Shown: positions 1 to 12,343, counted from the first letter of the stretch. The stretch: DNA of 64,000 bases from Marsupella aquatica (GCA_973895155.1 OZ316895.1:6324001-6388000); one strand, 5' to 3'. The notes: generated by a model from the letters alone, not told the origin. Numbers and translations are program-made.

Positions 1-800
1 TGGTTTTTTGGAATATTCTATGACCCTTGTACAGGCCCTGTGGGAATTTTGGAAGAACAATCGAGGGGCTGACATGTGTCCTCGAACCCCCAAAACCCCC
101 TACCACCCTTCGTCGTCGAAATCTGGTCGCGCGCGCAGAAAATACACACGGCAGAATGTACCCCTCGACACCAAACGCAAGATATCTCACTCGGGTTTTG
201 ACAAAATCAAGATCCGATTTCAGATTTGGAAACTAGACTCCGAGGCGATGAAGATCGATATAAGAAGCACCCAAAACGAGGAAAGAACGAGAGAGAAAAA
301 AATTGGTAAAGATGACAGATTTCTCTCAATTGCCATAGCCAATTTCGAATCAGTTTTTCAAAGAGAAAAAAATGGTACCTTGTCAACAACGAATGTTGAT
401 CAATTGCACTTGGTGCCGTCACCAAGTCCAACAAGGTAATTGATTTTGCTTAGCCTTCCTCTTTGCATCAAAGAGCCAATCCCGGACTCAAAAACAATCG
501 TCTTGCCTCAATCTCTCCGTTGAGTCAAAACACTTGATGCTTCTCCCTCCGAGTCGATTGCCAACTTTCTTCACAAAATCCAGAACGACGAAAACTTAGA
601 TCTCTCTGCACCACGAGCTCCGTTCAACGATTTCTTCACACCGTTAGAAAGCTCTTGCCCTGATCTATCCGTTGAGCCCATAAACTCCAAGTTCCATGCG
701 ATGGAACTCTGGAAAATCCACCAACACTCAACGCTGGAAAAACCGTCATGAAATCCCGTCACGAACACACGTCACCTCCCAAGCATGCTCTGATACCAAT
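1..800 (-). mobile_element. 5' leader of a truncated Ty1/copia element
   Basis: This stretch lies just inside the LTR at 801-1257 and matches the long untranslated leader of the complete element at 12344-13879; for example 720-800 aligns with 13806-13878, including the run before the primer-binding site. A PBS-like gctctgatacca ends about 3 bases before the LTR (near 786-797) and reads on the minus strand as the complement of an initiator-Met tRNA end. The element therefore runs leftwards out of the window, and gag and pol would lie before position 1. Short ORFs here are not conserved with anything I recognise and are probably chance. Confidence 0.75.
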
Positions 801-1257
801 TGTTGAGCATAGACGACGATCGCAACGGCAAGCCCATGAACCATCCAACGCACAATAGTCGACACAAGAGATACGTGGTTCACCTCCTTGAGGCTACGTC
901 CACGGGAACACACAAGAGAGCTTTACTGAACTCTAAGCCCGTCGGCTATACCGAGTCTCCACAGTGTAAGCTCTCCCTATCTCTCAAGTGGCTCCATAAC
1001 AATGAGCCTTGGTTCTACCTCTCCAAGCACACATGCCTCTTATGATATAGTGTGCAACTTAGTTGTACCTAACCACATAGTTGTACCTAATCACGTAGTT
1101 GTACCTAACCACATAGTTGTACCTAATCACGTAGTTGTACCTAACCACGTAGTTGTACCTAATCACGTAGTTGTACCTAACCACGTAGTTGTACCAACCC
1201 ACGTTGTTGTACCAACCACGTCATACCTAACCTAGACGTAAGAGTAAATACCCAACA
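801..1257 (-). repeat. 5' LTR of the truncated copia element, expanded by a tandem array
   Basis: On the plus strand the LTR begins tgttgagcatagacgac and ends cccaaca, the inverted TG...CA structure shared with the LTRs at 7519, 13880, 37353 and 41833. It is about 457 bp, against 343-345 bp for its relatives, because an 18-bp unit has been amplified inside it (1063-1221). The partner LTR is outside the window, so the target-site duplication cannot be checked; the outer flank starts catgc. Confidence 0.8.
1063..1221. repeat. 18-bp tandem array inside an LTR
   Basis: About nine head-to-tail copies of ttgtacctaaccacgtag occur with alternating variants (aaccacatag / aatcacgtag). Because 18 is a multiple of three, one frame stays open and encodes a VVVPNH repeat, but the array lies wholly within an LTR, so this is not evidence of a protein. 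The other LTRs of the family hold only one or two related units here (taacctaaccaagtct), so the array expanded in this copy. Confidence 0.9.
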
Positions 1258-1734
1258 CATGCAACAACATAAAACATCAAACTCAGTTTGCTCAACATGC
1301 AATGACTTAATCAGAGCATGAAAAGAACTATCCTAGTGCTTGGGGACACCATGCAACATTGAACACAAATGTCCACCTTTTTGTGTGGCATCGTACAATT
1401 TTTTTGAGTGAGTGAGTGAGTGGCAGGGTAGAACAAGCTTATTGAAGGGCTGCACTTGGCCGGTTTAAAAAAATAAAACTTCTGCTCTTTTTTGTGTATA
1501 TTGCGCTTGGAGGAGAAAAAAAAAAAAAAATCAGTGTGCGGTAGTGGTTAAAACTTTCACATGTGTACTGTGCATCATCACTGAAATACTATTTGTACAA
1601 AGAGTGAACATGCATGGTAGTCAATAAAACCTGTTCACCCTTGAAATGCATGAAATTATGGGACTAAAAGTGGTAACTTGTTCACCCTTGAGAATGCATG
1701 AAATTCTGTGACTGAAAGTGGTGGACTATGAGAT

Positions 1735-2300
1735 GGAGGCCTGTGGGATGAGGGTATTTAGCTATGGGCTGGAGATTGGTGGGCTACAGGATGGAGACCA
1801 GAGAGCTAGAATATGAGGGGCAGAGGGCTATGGGATGGAGGCCAAAAAGATATGAGCTGGAGCTCCAAGGTCTGTAGGGGAGGCCGGAGAGCTATGGGAT
1901 GGAGGTGTGAGGACTATTGCCCTTTTGGCAAGAGGGCTTATGGGATGAAGGTGTGAGGACTATTGCCTTTTTGGCAAGAGGGCCATATGGGATGGAAAGT
2001 AGTATAAAAGTCAACTTTGTGTGACGTAAATAAACCTTTAACACTAAATTTTTATGGGCTTGAGGGGTGGGTCCTGGTTGTTTTGGGGCATTGTTTTTTG
2101 GAGGGCTATGGTACCGGGTGGAAGGCATAAGGATCTGAAGGAGGGCTAGGGGATGGCTATGGGCTGGAGGGCGGAGAGCTATAGGATGAATGGCGAATGG
2201 CTATGGGCTGGAGGACGGAGAGGTATAGATAGAGAGCAGATAGCTATGGGATGGAGGGCGGAGGGCTAGTGCCCTGTTGACAGGAAGGCAATAGGATAGA
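1735..2300. repeat. Degenerate purine-rich minisatellite
   Basis: Repeated phrases of the type gctatgggatggaggcc / gctatgggctggagggcggag recur at irregular spacing. Within it, a unit of about 48 bp (gtgtgaggactattgcc... with tttggcaagaggg) is duplicated in tandem at about 1905-1995, and a related piece (ctagtgccctgttgacaggaagg) recurs near 2267. No coding signal is seen. A poly-A run lies at about 1515 and a gagt microsatellite at about 1405, just upstream. Confidence 0.7.
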
Positions 2301-3540
2301 AGTTAGCATACTAGTCAACCCATAAATGAAATTTAACATCAGAGTTTGAAGGAACATCACAAGCAATTTGACAAAAATGCGGTACAGGTGATGACCGTAT
2401 CGAGGGAATGTAGGCCATCATACTGAAGTAATGAACTGACATGTCCATCTTAGTGTTTTGGTCTACATTCTTGAATTCAGTTGTACAACTATGAAAAAAT
2501 TCAAACTTGAAACTGTGGATTTGTAGAGAAACAATTTTACCACTTGCACTGCAATTGGGAATCTGGACTTCACCATAGTTCCTAGTGTATACCTCATGCA
2601 CTGTCCTCAAGGACTACAGCATGAAGTATCCATTAATAATTAGGGTGTCTCAAAATTTCATAGATGCAAATAATGGTCATTGGTCATTAATAAATGATCA
2701 TAACTTTTCACTAGCCTTTAGAGTGATTTATTGTCATGACATATCATCAATATTTTATTGGAAAAAGTTATTGATCATGAATTTAGTAGGGCATCTCAAT
2801 GCTTCAAATGTGACGGGCCTTAACTTAGTAGTTAAGGTTACCCACATAAAAAGTTGTGGACTACCAATTTCATGATACATAGTTTTTGCCTTTAAGGATA
2901 GTGATTTTATGCCAAGACCATAAGTCACTGAGGAGGCTAGTGAAAAAACAAAGCAAAAATTTTACATAATCATGTGAAAAAACTGTCACCCTTTGTTTAT
3001 GGGCAAAAGTCATCATCCACAACTTTGAAGACAAAAACTTTTACAACCTTGTGAAAAAGCTATTATCGTTTATTTATTTATGGCCAAAAGCTCTCATCAG
3101 CAACCTTTGAAGCTTTGAAACGGCCTTGGCCTAGTAATCCATAACTTTTTCTGTGAGTAAGTAACTCAAGGTACATCATATAGGTACATCTGGTTAGAGA
3201 CCCCATATTGATTGCACACTCGATAATATACCGAGAGGTCTCTTCGCGTTGACAGAACCAACAGCGGTCAATTACAATTATGCAGTCATTCTCTCTTTCA
3301 GTTTTCTGGCAGTTTGATATATTATCTTTCAGTCCAACGATAATTAAGCATAACTATTGAGCAGCTCCGCGTGACGTCTGTGTGTACCGTAGTCTCACGT
3401 TCTAATTAATAAGTCGACTCTTCATTATCCACATTGCCAGAAGCAAACCACCCACCTTCGGCGAGCGACGCCGACCAACTATAACCACCAGTGGTTTACA
3501 ATCATGGTCGTCAATTTCTTGGTATTCCATACTCCGATAC
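2301..3540. other. No gene recognised; weak internal repeat
   Basis: Only short ORFs without recognisable motifs are present. Two diverged copies of a segment containing gtgaaaaa, tttatggccaaaagc and caactttgaag lie at about 2940-3020 and 3050-3110, suggesting an old local duplication. Confidence 0.4.
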
Positions 3541-3969
3541 TCAAACGAAAATATGAGTGTTGAAGACCTCGTGCGTCTGGCAATTACCGTACATTGCTAA
3601 TCTGAAGCACACCATCTTCATGGTGGAAATCCTTTGATAATATCTGATAACTTGTGCTATTGATGTGTCATGTCCTGCTGGTTTGTGGTGGACGGTGAGC
3701 AGGCAGTTGAGAAAAGATTCACCGTCTTGTGGTGTCCCTATAGCCCTCCCTCCTATCATGATGTACACCCTCAAAATCATTAAAAAGCACGACAGGAGCA
3801 TGATAGTACCAACAGGTAAGTCTATCGCATGGCAGGGTAATCTCTGACGATTTTTTAGATTAGACAGTGTGGACAACGGTACCTTGTGTTGTGGAGAAGA
3901 TGCTACCACTGTTCCGTGGAGCAGCTTGGCTCTGAATAAATTGTAAGCTTCTCCGAGGCTCTGCTGCAT
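3541..3969 (-). other. Unrecognised ORF (142 aa), possible repeat-encoded protein
   Basis: I do not recognise the family. The reading frame starts at MQQSLGEAYNLF and ends near the phrase EVFNTHIFV. Its first part overlaps the first copy of the triplicated segment at 3931-4285. Short stretches resemble the minus-strand ORFs at 27713-28278: QQSLGEA against QQSIGLTE, and a GESF...I..YQ.I stretch against SESF...I..YNDI. The two may be diverged copies of one mobile-element protein. No catalytic motif is visible, and a chance ORF cannot be excluded. Confidence 0.25.
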
Positions 3970-4285
3970 AGTTTACCAGTACAAATCCATGCATTTGGCA
4001 TTGGTAAACACTATACTATCCTAGCATTATAATATCCAAACACGGCTGTGAATAAATTGTAGGCTTCTCCAAGGCTCTGTTGCATAGTTTACCAGTACAA
4101 TTCCATCCTGTTGGCATGCATTTGGCATTGGTAAACACTATAATATCCTAGTATACTAGCAATATAATATCCAAACACTGCTCTGAATAAATTGTAAGCT
4201 TCTCCAACGCTCTGTTGCACAGTTTACCAGTACAATTCCATCCCATAGGTAAACACTGTAATATCCTAGCATTATAATATCACTG
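3931..4285. repeat. Three tandem copies of a 116-135 bp segment
   Basis: The phrase tctgaataaattgtaagctt starts at 3931, about 4047 (one mismatch) and 4182. Each copy continues through a cctctgttgca...gtttaccagtacaa block, a cattggtaaacactat block and an atcctagcattataatatcc block. Copies differ by small indels, so the period varies (116, then 135 bp). The array overlaps the start of the minus-strand ORF at 3541-3969. Confidence 0.85.
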
Positions 4286-5618
4286 TAATTTCCTTTCCTC
4301 CTCATCATCCCTTTACAAAATACACTTTTTGAGAGAGCTCATTATGATTGTTGGATTCAAATCATAAACTTTTCTAGTCATGAAATCTGGTAAAAGGAAG
4401 AATAAAGAAGAAATCCCAGCTTGGGGCATAGGTGCACCTGCACCCACACCTAGACCCATGCATTGACATCCATACAAATATTCCAATCTCAAGGTCCTAT
4501 GAAATTGAGTGTTCAGTTGACATGTGGCTAAAAAATAGTAGGTGGGTCTGAAAAGAAAATCTAACTAGGCTCCACCTTACTTTAAAAGCATATGAACATA
4601 GCTTCCCCTCCATTCACATAAAGGAAAATGATATTAGGAGAACTTACACATTAGAGTTTTGAGTTGAAAAGAGACTATTTAAAGAAGAGTGAAAAAGAAG
4701 TTAAAGTCTCTTGAGAGGAGAACATTTTTTCTTATTTTGTCTGTTCTGTCTATGAAGTATTCTTTGCAGGTTCTAATTCTTTGTTGTAACAACATCATTG
4801 ACACAATGGCCACAACCAATCCGCAATAATTATTAGTTCATCTCAACAATGGAATGGTCGTAACAACAATTGTGCAACGCACAGGCAATGGGCTCATAGG
4901 TACATACTACCACTAAGTCACCCTCCCAATGACAGTCATTTTACTGAGCTAACCACCATTGAAGTCAAACAACTTATATTGATCACAATTATATCAAATT
5001 GATCTGAATTGCATTTGAGGGGTTTCTAGTACCTGGTTTTAGGTGTTATTTGATAGTTGCTAGCATATAAGGACTATTTGGGGAGGAGAGGCTATCAGGG
5101 TGATGGTGTGTTGTGTATTTGAGGGGAGCCATTTTGTGATCAAAGAGTTTGGCCAAGGACCTAGAAGGCATCAATATTCTCCTTGGTTTCAGTCGCAAAG
5201 CTCAATTACCCTACCACTTAGCTCCAACGTCCCTGACTCCAATGTCAAGCTCCTCTATGGTCCAGGCCTCGGGACAGCCATCTGGTGGGGACTAAGTATG
5301 GGGAGCCTTTTGAGCAATGAAACATTACACTAGCAAAGGTGATGCACTGAGGTGGTGGGGCACACCGGGGCGCACACAAGGGAATTAGACTGGCGTTGGG
5401 AGCTGACCGGGTCTTGAAGACGGACCATGTGGGCCCCCGGATGGACTCTGAGTTATGAGGGCTTGAGTGAGAGCTCCTCTTGGGCCCAAGGCCAAAGAAG
5501 TTTTGTTCACGCGGAACAGATGCTTGGCGCATGAGATACGGAGCGGGTCGGGTATAGACGTCCGGGATTTCTGGCTATGAATTCTGAAGGCTTGGGCTTG
5601 GGCATGATCACTGCGTTA
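4286..5618. other. No gene recognised
   Basis: AT-rich sequence with short unrelated ORFs on both strands. I see no conserved motif, tandem repeat or RNA gene. Confidence 0.4.
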
Positions 5619-5961
5619 TGTTAGGTATTTACTCAAGGTCTAGGGTTATGACATGTAACCGTAGTTAGGCTAACCATAGTCGGAGATGTGGTTAGGTTAA
5701 CTAGGATGCACACTATATGCCAAGCGGTGTTTGCTTGGATAAGTGGAACTTAGGCTCATTGTTATGGTGTCATTTGAGAGATGAGGAAAGCTTACACTGT
5801 GGAGACTTGGTATAGCCGACGGGCTTAGAGTTCAATAAAGCTCTCTTGTGTGTTCCTGTGGACGTAGCCTCAAGGAGGTGAACCACATATCTCTTGTGTC
5901 GACTACTTGCGCGTTAAATGTGTCATGTGCTTACCGTTACTAGTGTCGTCTATGCTCAACA
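5619..5961 (+). repeat. Solo LTR, copia family of the window
   Basis: The 343-bp LTR begins tgttaggtatttactc and ends gtcgtctatgctcaaca, matching the family consensus. It is flanked on both sides by the 5-bp duplication cgtta (5614-5618 and 5962-5966). No internal element sequence or second LTR adjoins it. Known behaviour of LTR elements implies recombination between two LTRs that removed the interior. Confidence 0.92.
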
Positions 5962-7518
5962 CGTTAGCCCAATCACAATGGGCTAAGGAACTTCACCTAC
6001 GGATGTCTAACTAGAAAGTTATGGGCCTAGCAAGTTAGCTTTGTATCTAGTTGATCAGGTTGGAGTCCAGGTAGAGGACCAAAAATAGGGGACTAAAGTT
6101 TTTCCGAGGGTGGCAGGTCTCCAAAAGCATGAGGGGAGTGGCGTCTTCCAGTGGGCCAGGGGGAAGCCCAAGTCGTGAAAAGCGAGATGGTGGCACTATT
6201 AAGGAGAAATGACAAACAAAAATGTTGATATCCCCTCAACACAAAGTCCGTTGGAGAAATTCTTGGGTGCCTTGAAAGGCTCTCAAGGAAGACTACATCC
6301 TCTTGATATCAGTTGGGTTTGGGGGTACTTTTGGTCCTCATGCTTTGCAAGGGCTATCTTGCCCACTGGTTGATCCTATTGAAATAGCAATCAAGTCACA
6401 TTTAGTTTTCCATGGGAGCTTGCCTTGTAGAGGCCATGCAGAGTAGGCACGGGTGTTAAGGTCCAAGTGCATCTTTCCCTTGGACTCTCAGTTGAGTTAG
6501 ACCTGTGAAGTTAGTTGCTAGAGTTGGGGCCAAACTAGTCCCGGCGTTTGGGACAAGTTGTGGGACAAGCTAGCTATTTGGACCATGGGCATGTTGTGGA
6601 GGTAGGGCAGTAATCTGGTGATGGATGGAAAGTGGGGAAGTTTGGGTAGCACCCGATAGAAGGGCTGTTATGGACAAAGAGCGGGTGCCGACCTTAGCTT
6701 CAGCTTAAGGAAAGGTCACACGGGCCTGGATGGCTTTATCCATTGACCTACTTACTAATGACTATTGAGATTGAGTCAAGAAATTGTCTTGGGATCCAAG
6801 ATTAAGGCAGGTTACTTACCGATGGGCTTGGTTGCTTGTGCAAATAGTAGGGGCTGTTGAGCGACGGTCTTGCTGAAGAGAAAGTGTGGCTTTGTGAGGG
6901 AGTTGTTGCTAGCAGTGATAGAGGCATAGAGTTGCTCGCTCATGTTGTTTTGTGGAGGCGTTCGGGCACCAAGGGTACTTAGGCCAGAGTATTGGGTTTG
7001 GTGAGGACGCTGGGTGGCGAGGTCCATGAGTGTTTCTCATTAATAATTAAAGGGTGATGATGTGTAAAACATGTATCCACAATATAATTTTAATTGTCAA
7101 TATCACACACCATGACTACATGACAGAGATGGACCACTTTAAAGTACATATCTATCACATTAGTTAAAATGGTTCATATTTATAATAACCACATAGCTGA
7201 TCTCATATATACAAAACTACTCAGTTTGCGCATTGTATGGGGAAGGCTTAATTTGGCCTGGTCCGTTGATCTACTTGTTGAAATGAAGGGATGAGAGGAG
7301 GAATCCATGCCATACTCACTCTATTCATTAAAAGTGTATTTTGTTCACTTTTAGGCCCCTAAATGTTCAATTTTTGATCTCTAATTGTACACTTCTTAAC
7401 ACTAAATTGTACATTACAATACAATACTCTACACCTAAATGGTCAATTATAAACTTGAGGGTGCAAAAAATGTCTTTACTAGAAGAGTCTAGTCCTAGTT
7501 CATTTACAAAGGATGAAC
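5962..7518. other. No gene recognised
   Basis: Intergenic-looking sequence with scattered short ORFs and no family motif. It ends at the insertion site (tgaac, 7514-7518) of the full-length copia element. Confidence 0.4.
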
Positions 7519-7863
7519 TATTGAGCATAGATGATGATCGCAACGACAAGCCCATGAACCATCCAACGCACAATAGTCGACATAGAGAGATACGTGGTTC
7601 ACCTCCACATGAGGTTACGTCCACGGGAACACACAAGAGCTTTACTGCACTCTAGGCCGACCGGCCATACCAAGCATCCACAGCACAAGCTCTCCCTATC
7701 TCTCAACTGGCTCCGTAACAATGAGCCCGAGTTCCCACTCACCAAGCAAACACCACTTGGTTATAGAGTGTCCACAACATGACTAACCTAACCAAGTCTA
7801 CGACTAAGATTAGCCTTAACTACGGTACAGTCGTAACTCTAGACCTAAGAGTAAATCCTAACA
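7519..7863 (-). repeat. 3' LTR of the 7519-14224 copia element
   Basis: Plus-strand ends are tattgagcatag and gtaaatcctaaca. The first two bases of the expected tgttgag are changed to ta, so the terminal CA of the transcribed strand is mutated. It is about 96-97 percent identical to the LTR at 13880-14224 by eye. Confidence 0.93.
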
Positions 7864-7874
7864 ATCTCCCCCTT
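7864..7874 (-). promoter_or_regulatory. Polypurine tract
   Basis: The minus strand reads AAGGGGGAGAT directly before the 3' LTR, the expected primer site for second-strand synthesis. The same aagggggag precedes the 3' LTR of the element at 37353-42176. Confidence 0.85.
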
Positions 7875-8053
7875 GACTCTGGTCTAGGGGAGGGTAAAGA
7901 CTGCTACCAATATGATTGCTTAGCGGGAAGTTCTGGAAAGAAAAACCAAACCGGTTTTTCCCTCTTATACGAGAGTAGACCAGAACTAAGCCGTAGCCTA
8001 TACAAGGAATGAGCAAGAGCATATCTCAGTATCTACACAAATGTTAAATAACC

Positions 8054-10228
8054 CTACTTGTGAGGCAATTGCAAAACCTGCAACGCATCACGGTGTCTAG
8101 AAAAACTCTCCAAAGGAATCACTTTGGTAAAAGCGTCAGCCGGGTTGAGTTTACCATCAATCTTGACTAGCTCAAACATATTATCAGACACAGCTTGCCT
8201 GATAAAATGATACCTGACGTCCATATGCTTCACTCTGTTGTCCATCACCTGGTTCACAGCAAGGTAAAGCGCACTCTGACTATCACAATGGAGCTTCACA
8301 TTCCCCTGTGGCAATCCCATCTCAGTGATCAGTCTATCTAACCAAATTGCTTCCTTTGCTGCTTCTGCTGCTGCAACATACTCCGCTTCTGTAGTAGATT
8401 GAGCAATACACTTCTGCAAGGTAGACCTCCAACTTATGCATCCACCTCCCAGTGTGAACACATAACCTGTTGTTGACCTCCTCCGATCCAGATCCTGTGC
8501 ATAGTCAGCATCTACATAGCCCATCAATGATCTAGCATTATCAGCATGTGCATCAAACAGTAGACCATGATCCATGGTACCCTTCAAATACCGAATAATC
8601 CACTTCACTGCTTCCCAATGTACCTTCCCTGGATTTGACATGTACCTGCTCACCTTGCCCATAGCCATGGCAAGATCAGGTCTAGTACAAGTCATCAAAT
8701 ACATGAGACTCCCCACTGCCTTGTCATACAAAACCTTTGACATCAACCCCTTCTCTGTGTCATCCGTAGGACACAAAGCTGATGACAACTTGAAGTGTGG
8801 AGCCAACGGGGTACTTACTGGCTTGCTATCCCCCATGTTGAACCTTGTAATTACCTTCCTCACATAACTACTCTGCGTCAACCATAGCTTACCAGCCTTC
8901 AAGTCCCTAGTGATCTCCATACCCAAAATTCTCTTAGCTGGCCCTAAGTCCTTCATCTTAAACTTTGCACTAAGCAGTGCCTTGAGCTTAACAATCTCAG
9001 ACCTATCCTTGGCCGCAATAAGCATGTCATCCACATAAAGTACTAAAACAATGAACCCAAAAACAACATTCTTTACCGGTTTAAGATACACACATGGGTC
9101 AAACACACTCCTGTGAAAGCCTTGTGCACGGATCCAATCATCAAACCGCTTATTCCATTATCTTGGTGACTGCTTCAACCCGTACAAGGATCTCAGCAAT
9201 CTGCAAACCAAATCCTCTTGCCCTTTCTTCACAAAACCTAGCGGTTGTCTCATGAAGATCACCTCTTCCAAGGTGCCATAGAAGAAAGTTGTGACAACAT
9301 CCATCTGATCTAGCAGCAGACCAAACGTAACAACAAGCACACACAATAGCCGTATTGTTGAGTACTTAGCAATTGGTGAGAAAATCTCATTGTAATCCAC
9401 ACCTTTTTCCTGTGTGAATCCCTTGGCTACCAACCTAGCCTTGTAGACCTTTGATCCACCTTCCATGGACTGATCCTTCAGCTTGTATATTCACTTGCTA
9501 TCCACCACTTGCTGTCCCTCAGGCAGCTTGACAAGCTCCCAAGTTTTGTTGTCCTTTAGTGACTGCATCTCCGTTTGCATTGCTGCAGTCCACTCCTGCT
9601 TCTCCTTTGAAGCACTTGCTTCATGAAATGAAGAAGGTTCCCCTTCTTCCAAGATCAACGCATCACCCTCATCATCAGTAACAAAGTCCTCATCTTGGAA
9701 CTGAGATGAATCAACACACTGTCCATACCTTGGTGGAGCGCGTACAGTGCGACCAAATGTTCTTCTAGCCGATGACTCCGGTTGATCTGCGTGTGCTGGT
9801 ACAATTTGAAGCTCAACAGCATCCACTTGCTGCTCACCAGCATCAACAAACTCCTCTAGTTCCTCTGGCACAGGAACCAACTCCATAATTGGAGCAACTC
9901 TTTCTCTCCGGTCATGCACCTCATGACCAATCTCCCCCTCAACGAGATCCGGGATAGGAGATTTTCCTTTGTCAGTACGGGAGACCTGAGTATTCTTCCC
10001 CTCCTTCAATAATCTGGATTCATTGAAGGAAATATCTCTACTGACAACGAGCTTACAGGCAATAGGATCCCATAGCCTATAGGCTTTCACACCACTCTGG
10101 TACCCAAGAAAAACACATTTCTTGGAGGTAGGATCCAACTTGGTTCTATTCTGCTTCGGTGTGAGAGCATATGTATCACTTCCAAAAACTACCAAGCCAT
10201 AATAGTCTGCTTGTCGCTTATAGCGCAT
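8054..10228 (-). pseudogene. Copia reverse transcriptase and RNase H, broken
   Basis: Three frame-linked pieces encode the pol C-terminal half. 9491-10228 holds the end of integrase (KVFG-type region, FLGY) and the RT start (W..AMQTEMQSL). 9158-9466 continues it (YKARLVAKGFTQ, QMDVVTTFFYGTL, SLYGLKQSPR). 8054-9106 carries the YVDD catalytic motif, then RNase H (GYVDADYA, STTEAEYVAAAEA, CDSQSAL) and the terminal NPADAFTKVIP stretch. A TGA separates the first two, probably a lost Trp in SKWIYKLK, and a TAA follows SPR. No large part is missing, so the protein is disrupted only by point changes. Confidence 0.93.
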
Positions 10229-11290
10229 CTCAAACGGCGTTTTGAATTGATAGCACTAGAAGGAGAAAGATTTACCAAATAAGCTGCGGTATTCACAGCT
10301 TTTGCCCAAAATTTAAGTGGTAAACCTGATTGGCTCAACATACTCCGTGACCGCTCCAATAGTGTCCGATTGAGCCTCTCAATGACACTATTCTGCTGTG
10401 AAGTATAAACTATGGTGAGATGGTGAGTTATCCCCTGTTCTGAAGTGTACTCCCCGCCGTTGTCTGACCTCAAACTCTTCACCCTTGTATCCAAACACTT
10501 GACTGTGTTTTCAGTCTGATTTTCCACCTGAGCCTTTCATTTTTTAAAAATGGATAAGACATAAGACTTATGCGTCATGAAATAAATCCACACAAATCTT
10601 GAGTAATCATTAATAAATGATACATAGTATAACTTTCCAGAATATGAGGGAGTCGGGGATGGATCCCACACGTCACTATGTATGTACTCAAGAACCGCTT
10701 TGGAACGATAAGTTCCAACACCGAAAGCACGACGAAGCTACTTTCCAAGAATGCAATGGTCACAGAACTCTAATTTACAAGATTGCAAATCAGAAATGAG
10801 TCCATTCTTCCGTAAGATAGCCAAATCCTTCTCACTCATGTGACCTAACCGTGAATGCCATAGTTGAGTCATCTCCTCGTGAGACTTGGTTACATTGGCC
10901 TCTCCACATACAGTATTGCCCTGTAACACATACAAATTCTTGTGTTTACTCCCCTTCAAAATCATTGTCTCTCCCGACCTGACTTGAAGTTCACCATCAA
11001 TAACACTCCATTGATGACCATTTGAATCCAACACACCAAGTGAAATCAAATTCTTACGCATGCCAAGTACATATATACCTGACTCCGGACACTGTGCGCA
11101 CAGCGCCATCAATCATTTGAATCTTCATAGACCCAATTCCCTCAATTTGATAGGAGTGATCATTTCCCATCAGAACTGAACCGTTTGAAACAGAGTAAGA
11201 ACTGAAAAACTCACAAATAAAACAAATATGAAAAGAGCAAGCACAATCAAGAATTCACACATCATCTGCTACCCTAGATGACGTGCACAG
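10189..11290 (-). pseudogene. Copia protease, GAG-pre-integrase and integrase, frameshifted
   Basis: Reading the minus strand, a protease-like ILDCACSFHIC lies at about 11220-11250, with Cys where Ser or Thr normally follows the catalytic Asp. It is followed by the GAG-pre-integrase segment at 10738-11112 (LWHSRLGHMSEKDL, then CKLEFCDHC). Integrase core follows: an out-of-frame YVSFINDYSR-like block near 10560-10640, then RSDNGGEYTS and QQNSVIERLNRTLLE, which give the second Asp and the Glu of DDE at 10189-10527. Frameshifts lie near 10240 and in 10525-10740. The N of QQN and a lost Gly (usually HNGVAER-like) show drift. Confidence 0.9.
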
Positions 11291-11305
11291 GGCATACCCC
11301 CGACT

Positions 11306-12343
11306 TCATAAAACATACTCATCATTGAGTAAATCAGCTTCTCCATCAACCCTAGCCACATTTGCCGATGAAGATTCCGTTGCCTTTTCCTTACAGTTTT
11401 GCTTGAAGTGTCCAACTTGGTTGCACTTCCAACATGTCACTTGCCTCCTCTGAGGGGATTTACCCCTGGACTTAGATCTGGCTTTAGATCTAAATTGGGT
11501 TCTACGATCCCCAGTTGGTCGCTGCATACTCCTCCCACGATTAACATTGAAGGCAGCACCAGATGATGAAGGTTGTGACGTGATGTGCATCTTTTGCTGA
11601 AAATCATCACTAAGCAGAGAACTTACCACGTCATTGTATGAAATGGTATCCCTATCACGATGCAACAACACTCGTGATAGGGATTGGTAAGATGGAGGCA
11701 ATGAACTGAGAAGCTGCAGAGCCTTTGTCTCATCATTCAAAGTCTTCCCAAGATTTTCCAAGTCAACGACCATGTCGTTGAAAGTATCCACATGGTCTTG
11801 TAACTTTGTACCGGATCCTTTCATCCTAAAACTCATCAGTTTGTAGGAAGTGTAGAGCCTGTTCGACAACTCCTTGCGGTGATACTTGCTCTGCAATTCT
11901 GCAAACAAGGACATGCAATCCTTATGTGCAAACTACTTGATGATGGGAGGCATGAGATAGAGTGTAACACACCATACTCCCTGCTCCTGCATGCGGTCCC
12001 ATTGTTTCTCATCAACATCGTCTTCACGAGGGCTCAATAGTTGGCCCATCCCTGATGCATAGAGCACTCCCTTCACCTGCTTCTCCCATAGTAAGTAGTC
12101 AGAGCGTACATCATACTTTGTCACTTCATACTTGGGTCCCCCAAGCTTGAAAGTCCCCATCTTCTTCTTTGGCACTATTGTGAGCTCCGGTAGTAGTACT
12201 GCTTCCTCCACCATACGCCGCACCGGTGATGGTACCGGTGTCACGTGCTCTTCCTCCTGCTCCTCTCTCTGGCCCTCAAACCGCGGCGGTGATCCTCGTG
12301 CTTCAAGTTCCACATCTTTGAAAAACTCCTCTGAATCACTCAT
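11306..12343 (-). pseudogene. Copia gag, one in-frame stop
   Basis: The gag frame begins at MSDSEEFFKD (12343) and continues through KYDVRSDYLLWEKQVKG to PPIIK, where a TAG at 11933-11935 interrupts it. The same frame resumes with FAHKDC and MSLFAELQSKYHRKELS to the zinc knuckle CWKCNQVGHFKQNC (CX2CX4HX4C) and ends LLNDEYVL. Both halves are in one frame, so a single CAG-to-TAG type change explains the break. Gag would form the virus-like particle and bind element RNA. Length of about 345 codons is normal for plant copia gag. Confidence 0.92.

Noticed and set aside
8-439. 143-codon plus-strand ORF at the window start
   Set aside because: It lies in the copia leader, antisense to the element, and starts at TTG; no motif.
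1063-1221. CRISPR array
   Set aside because: Units are contiguous with no unique spacers, and the setting is a eukaryotic LTR.
1002-1235. ORF encoding a VVVPNH hexapeptide repeat
   Set aside because: It is the translation of an 18-bp array within an LTR; the repeat length keeps the frame open by arithmetic alone.
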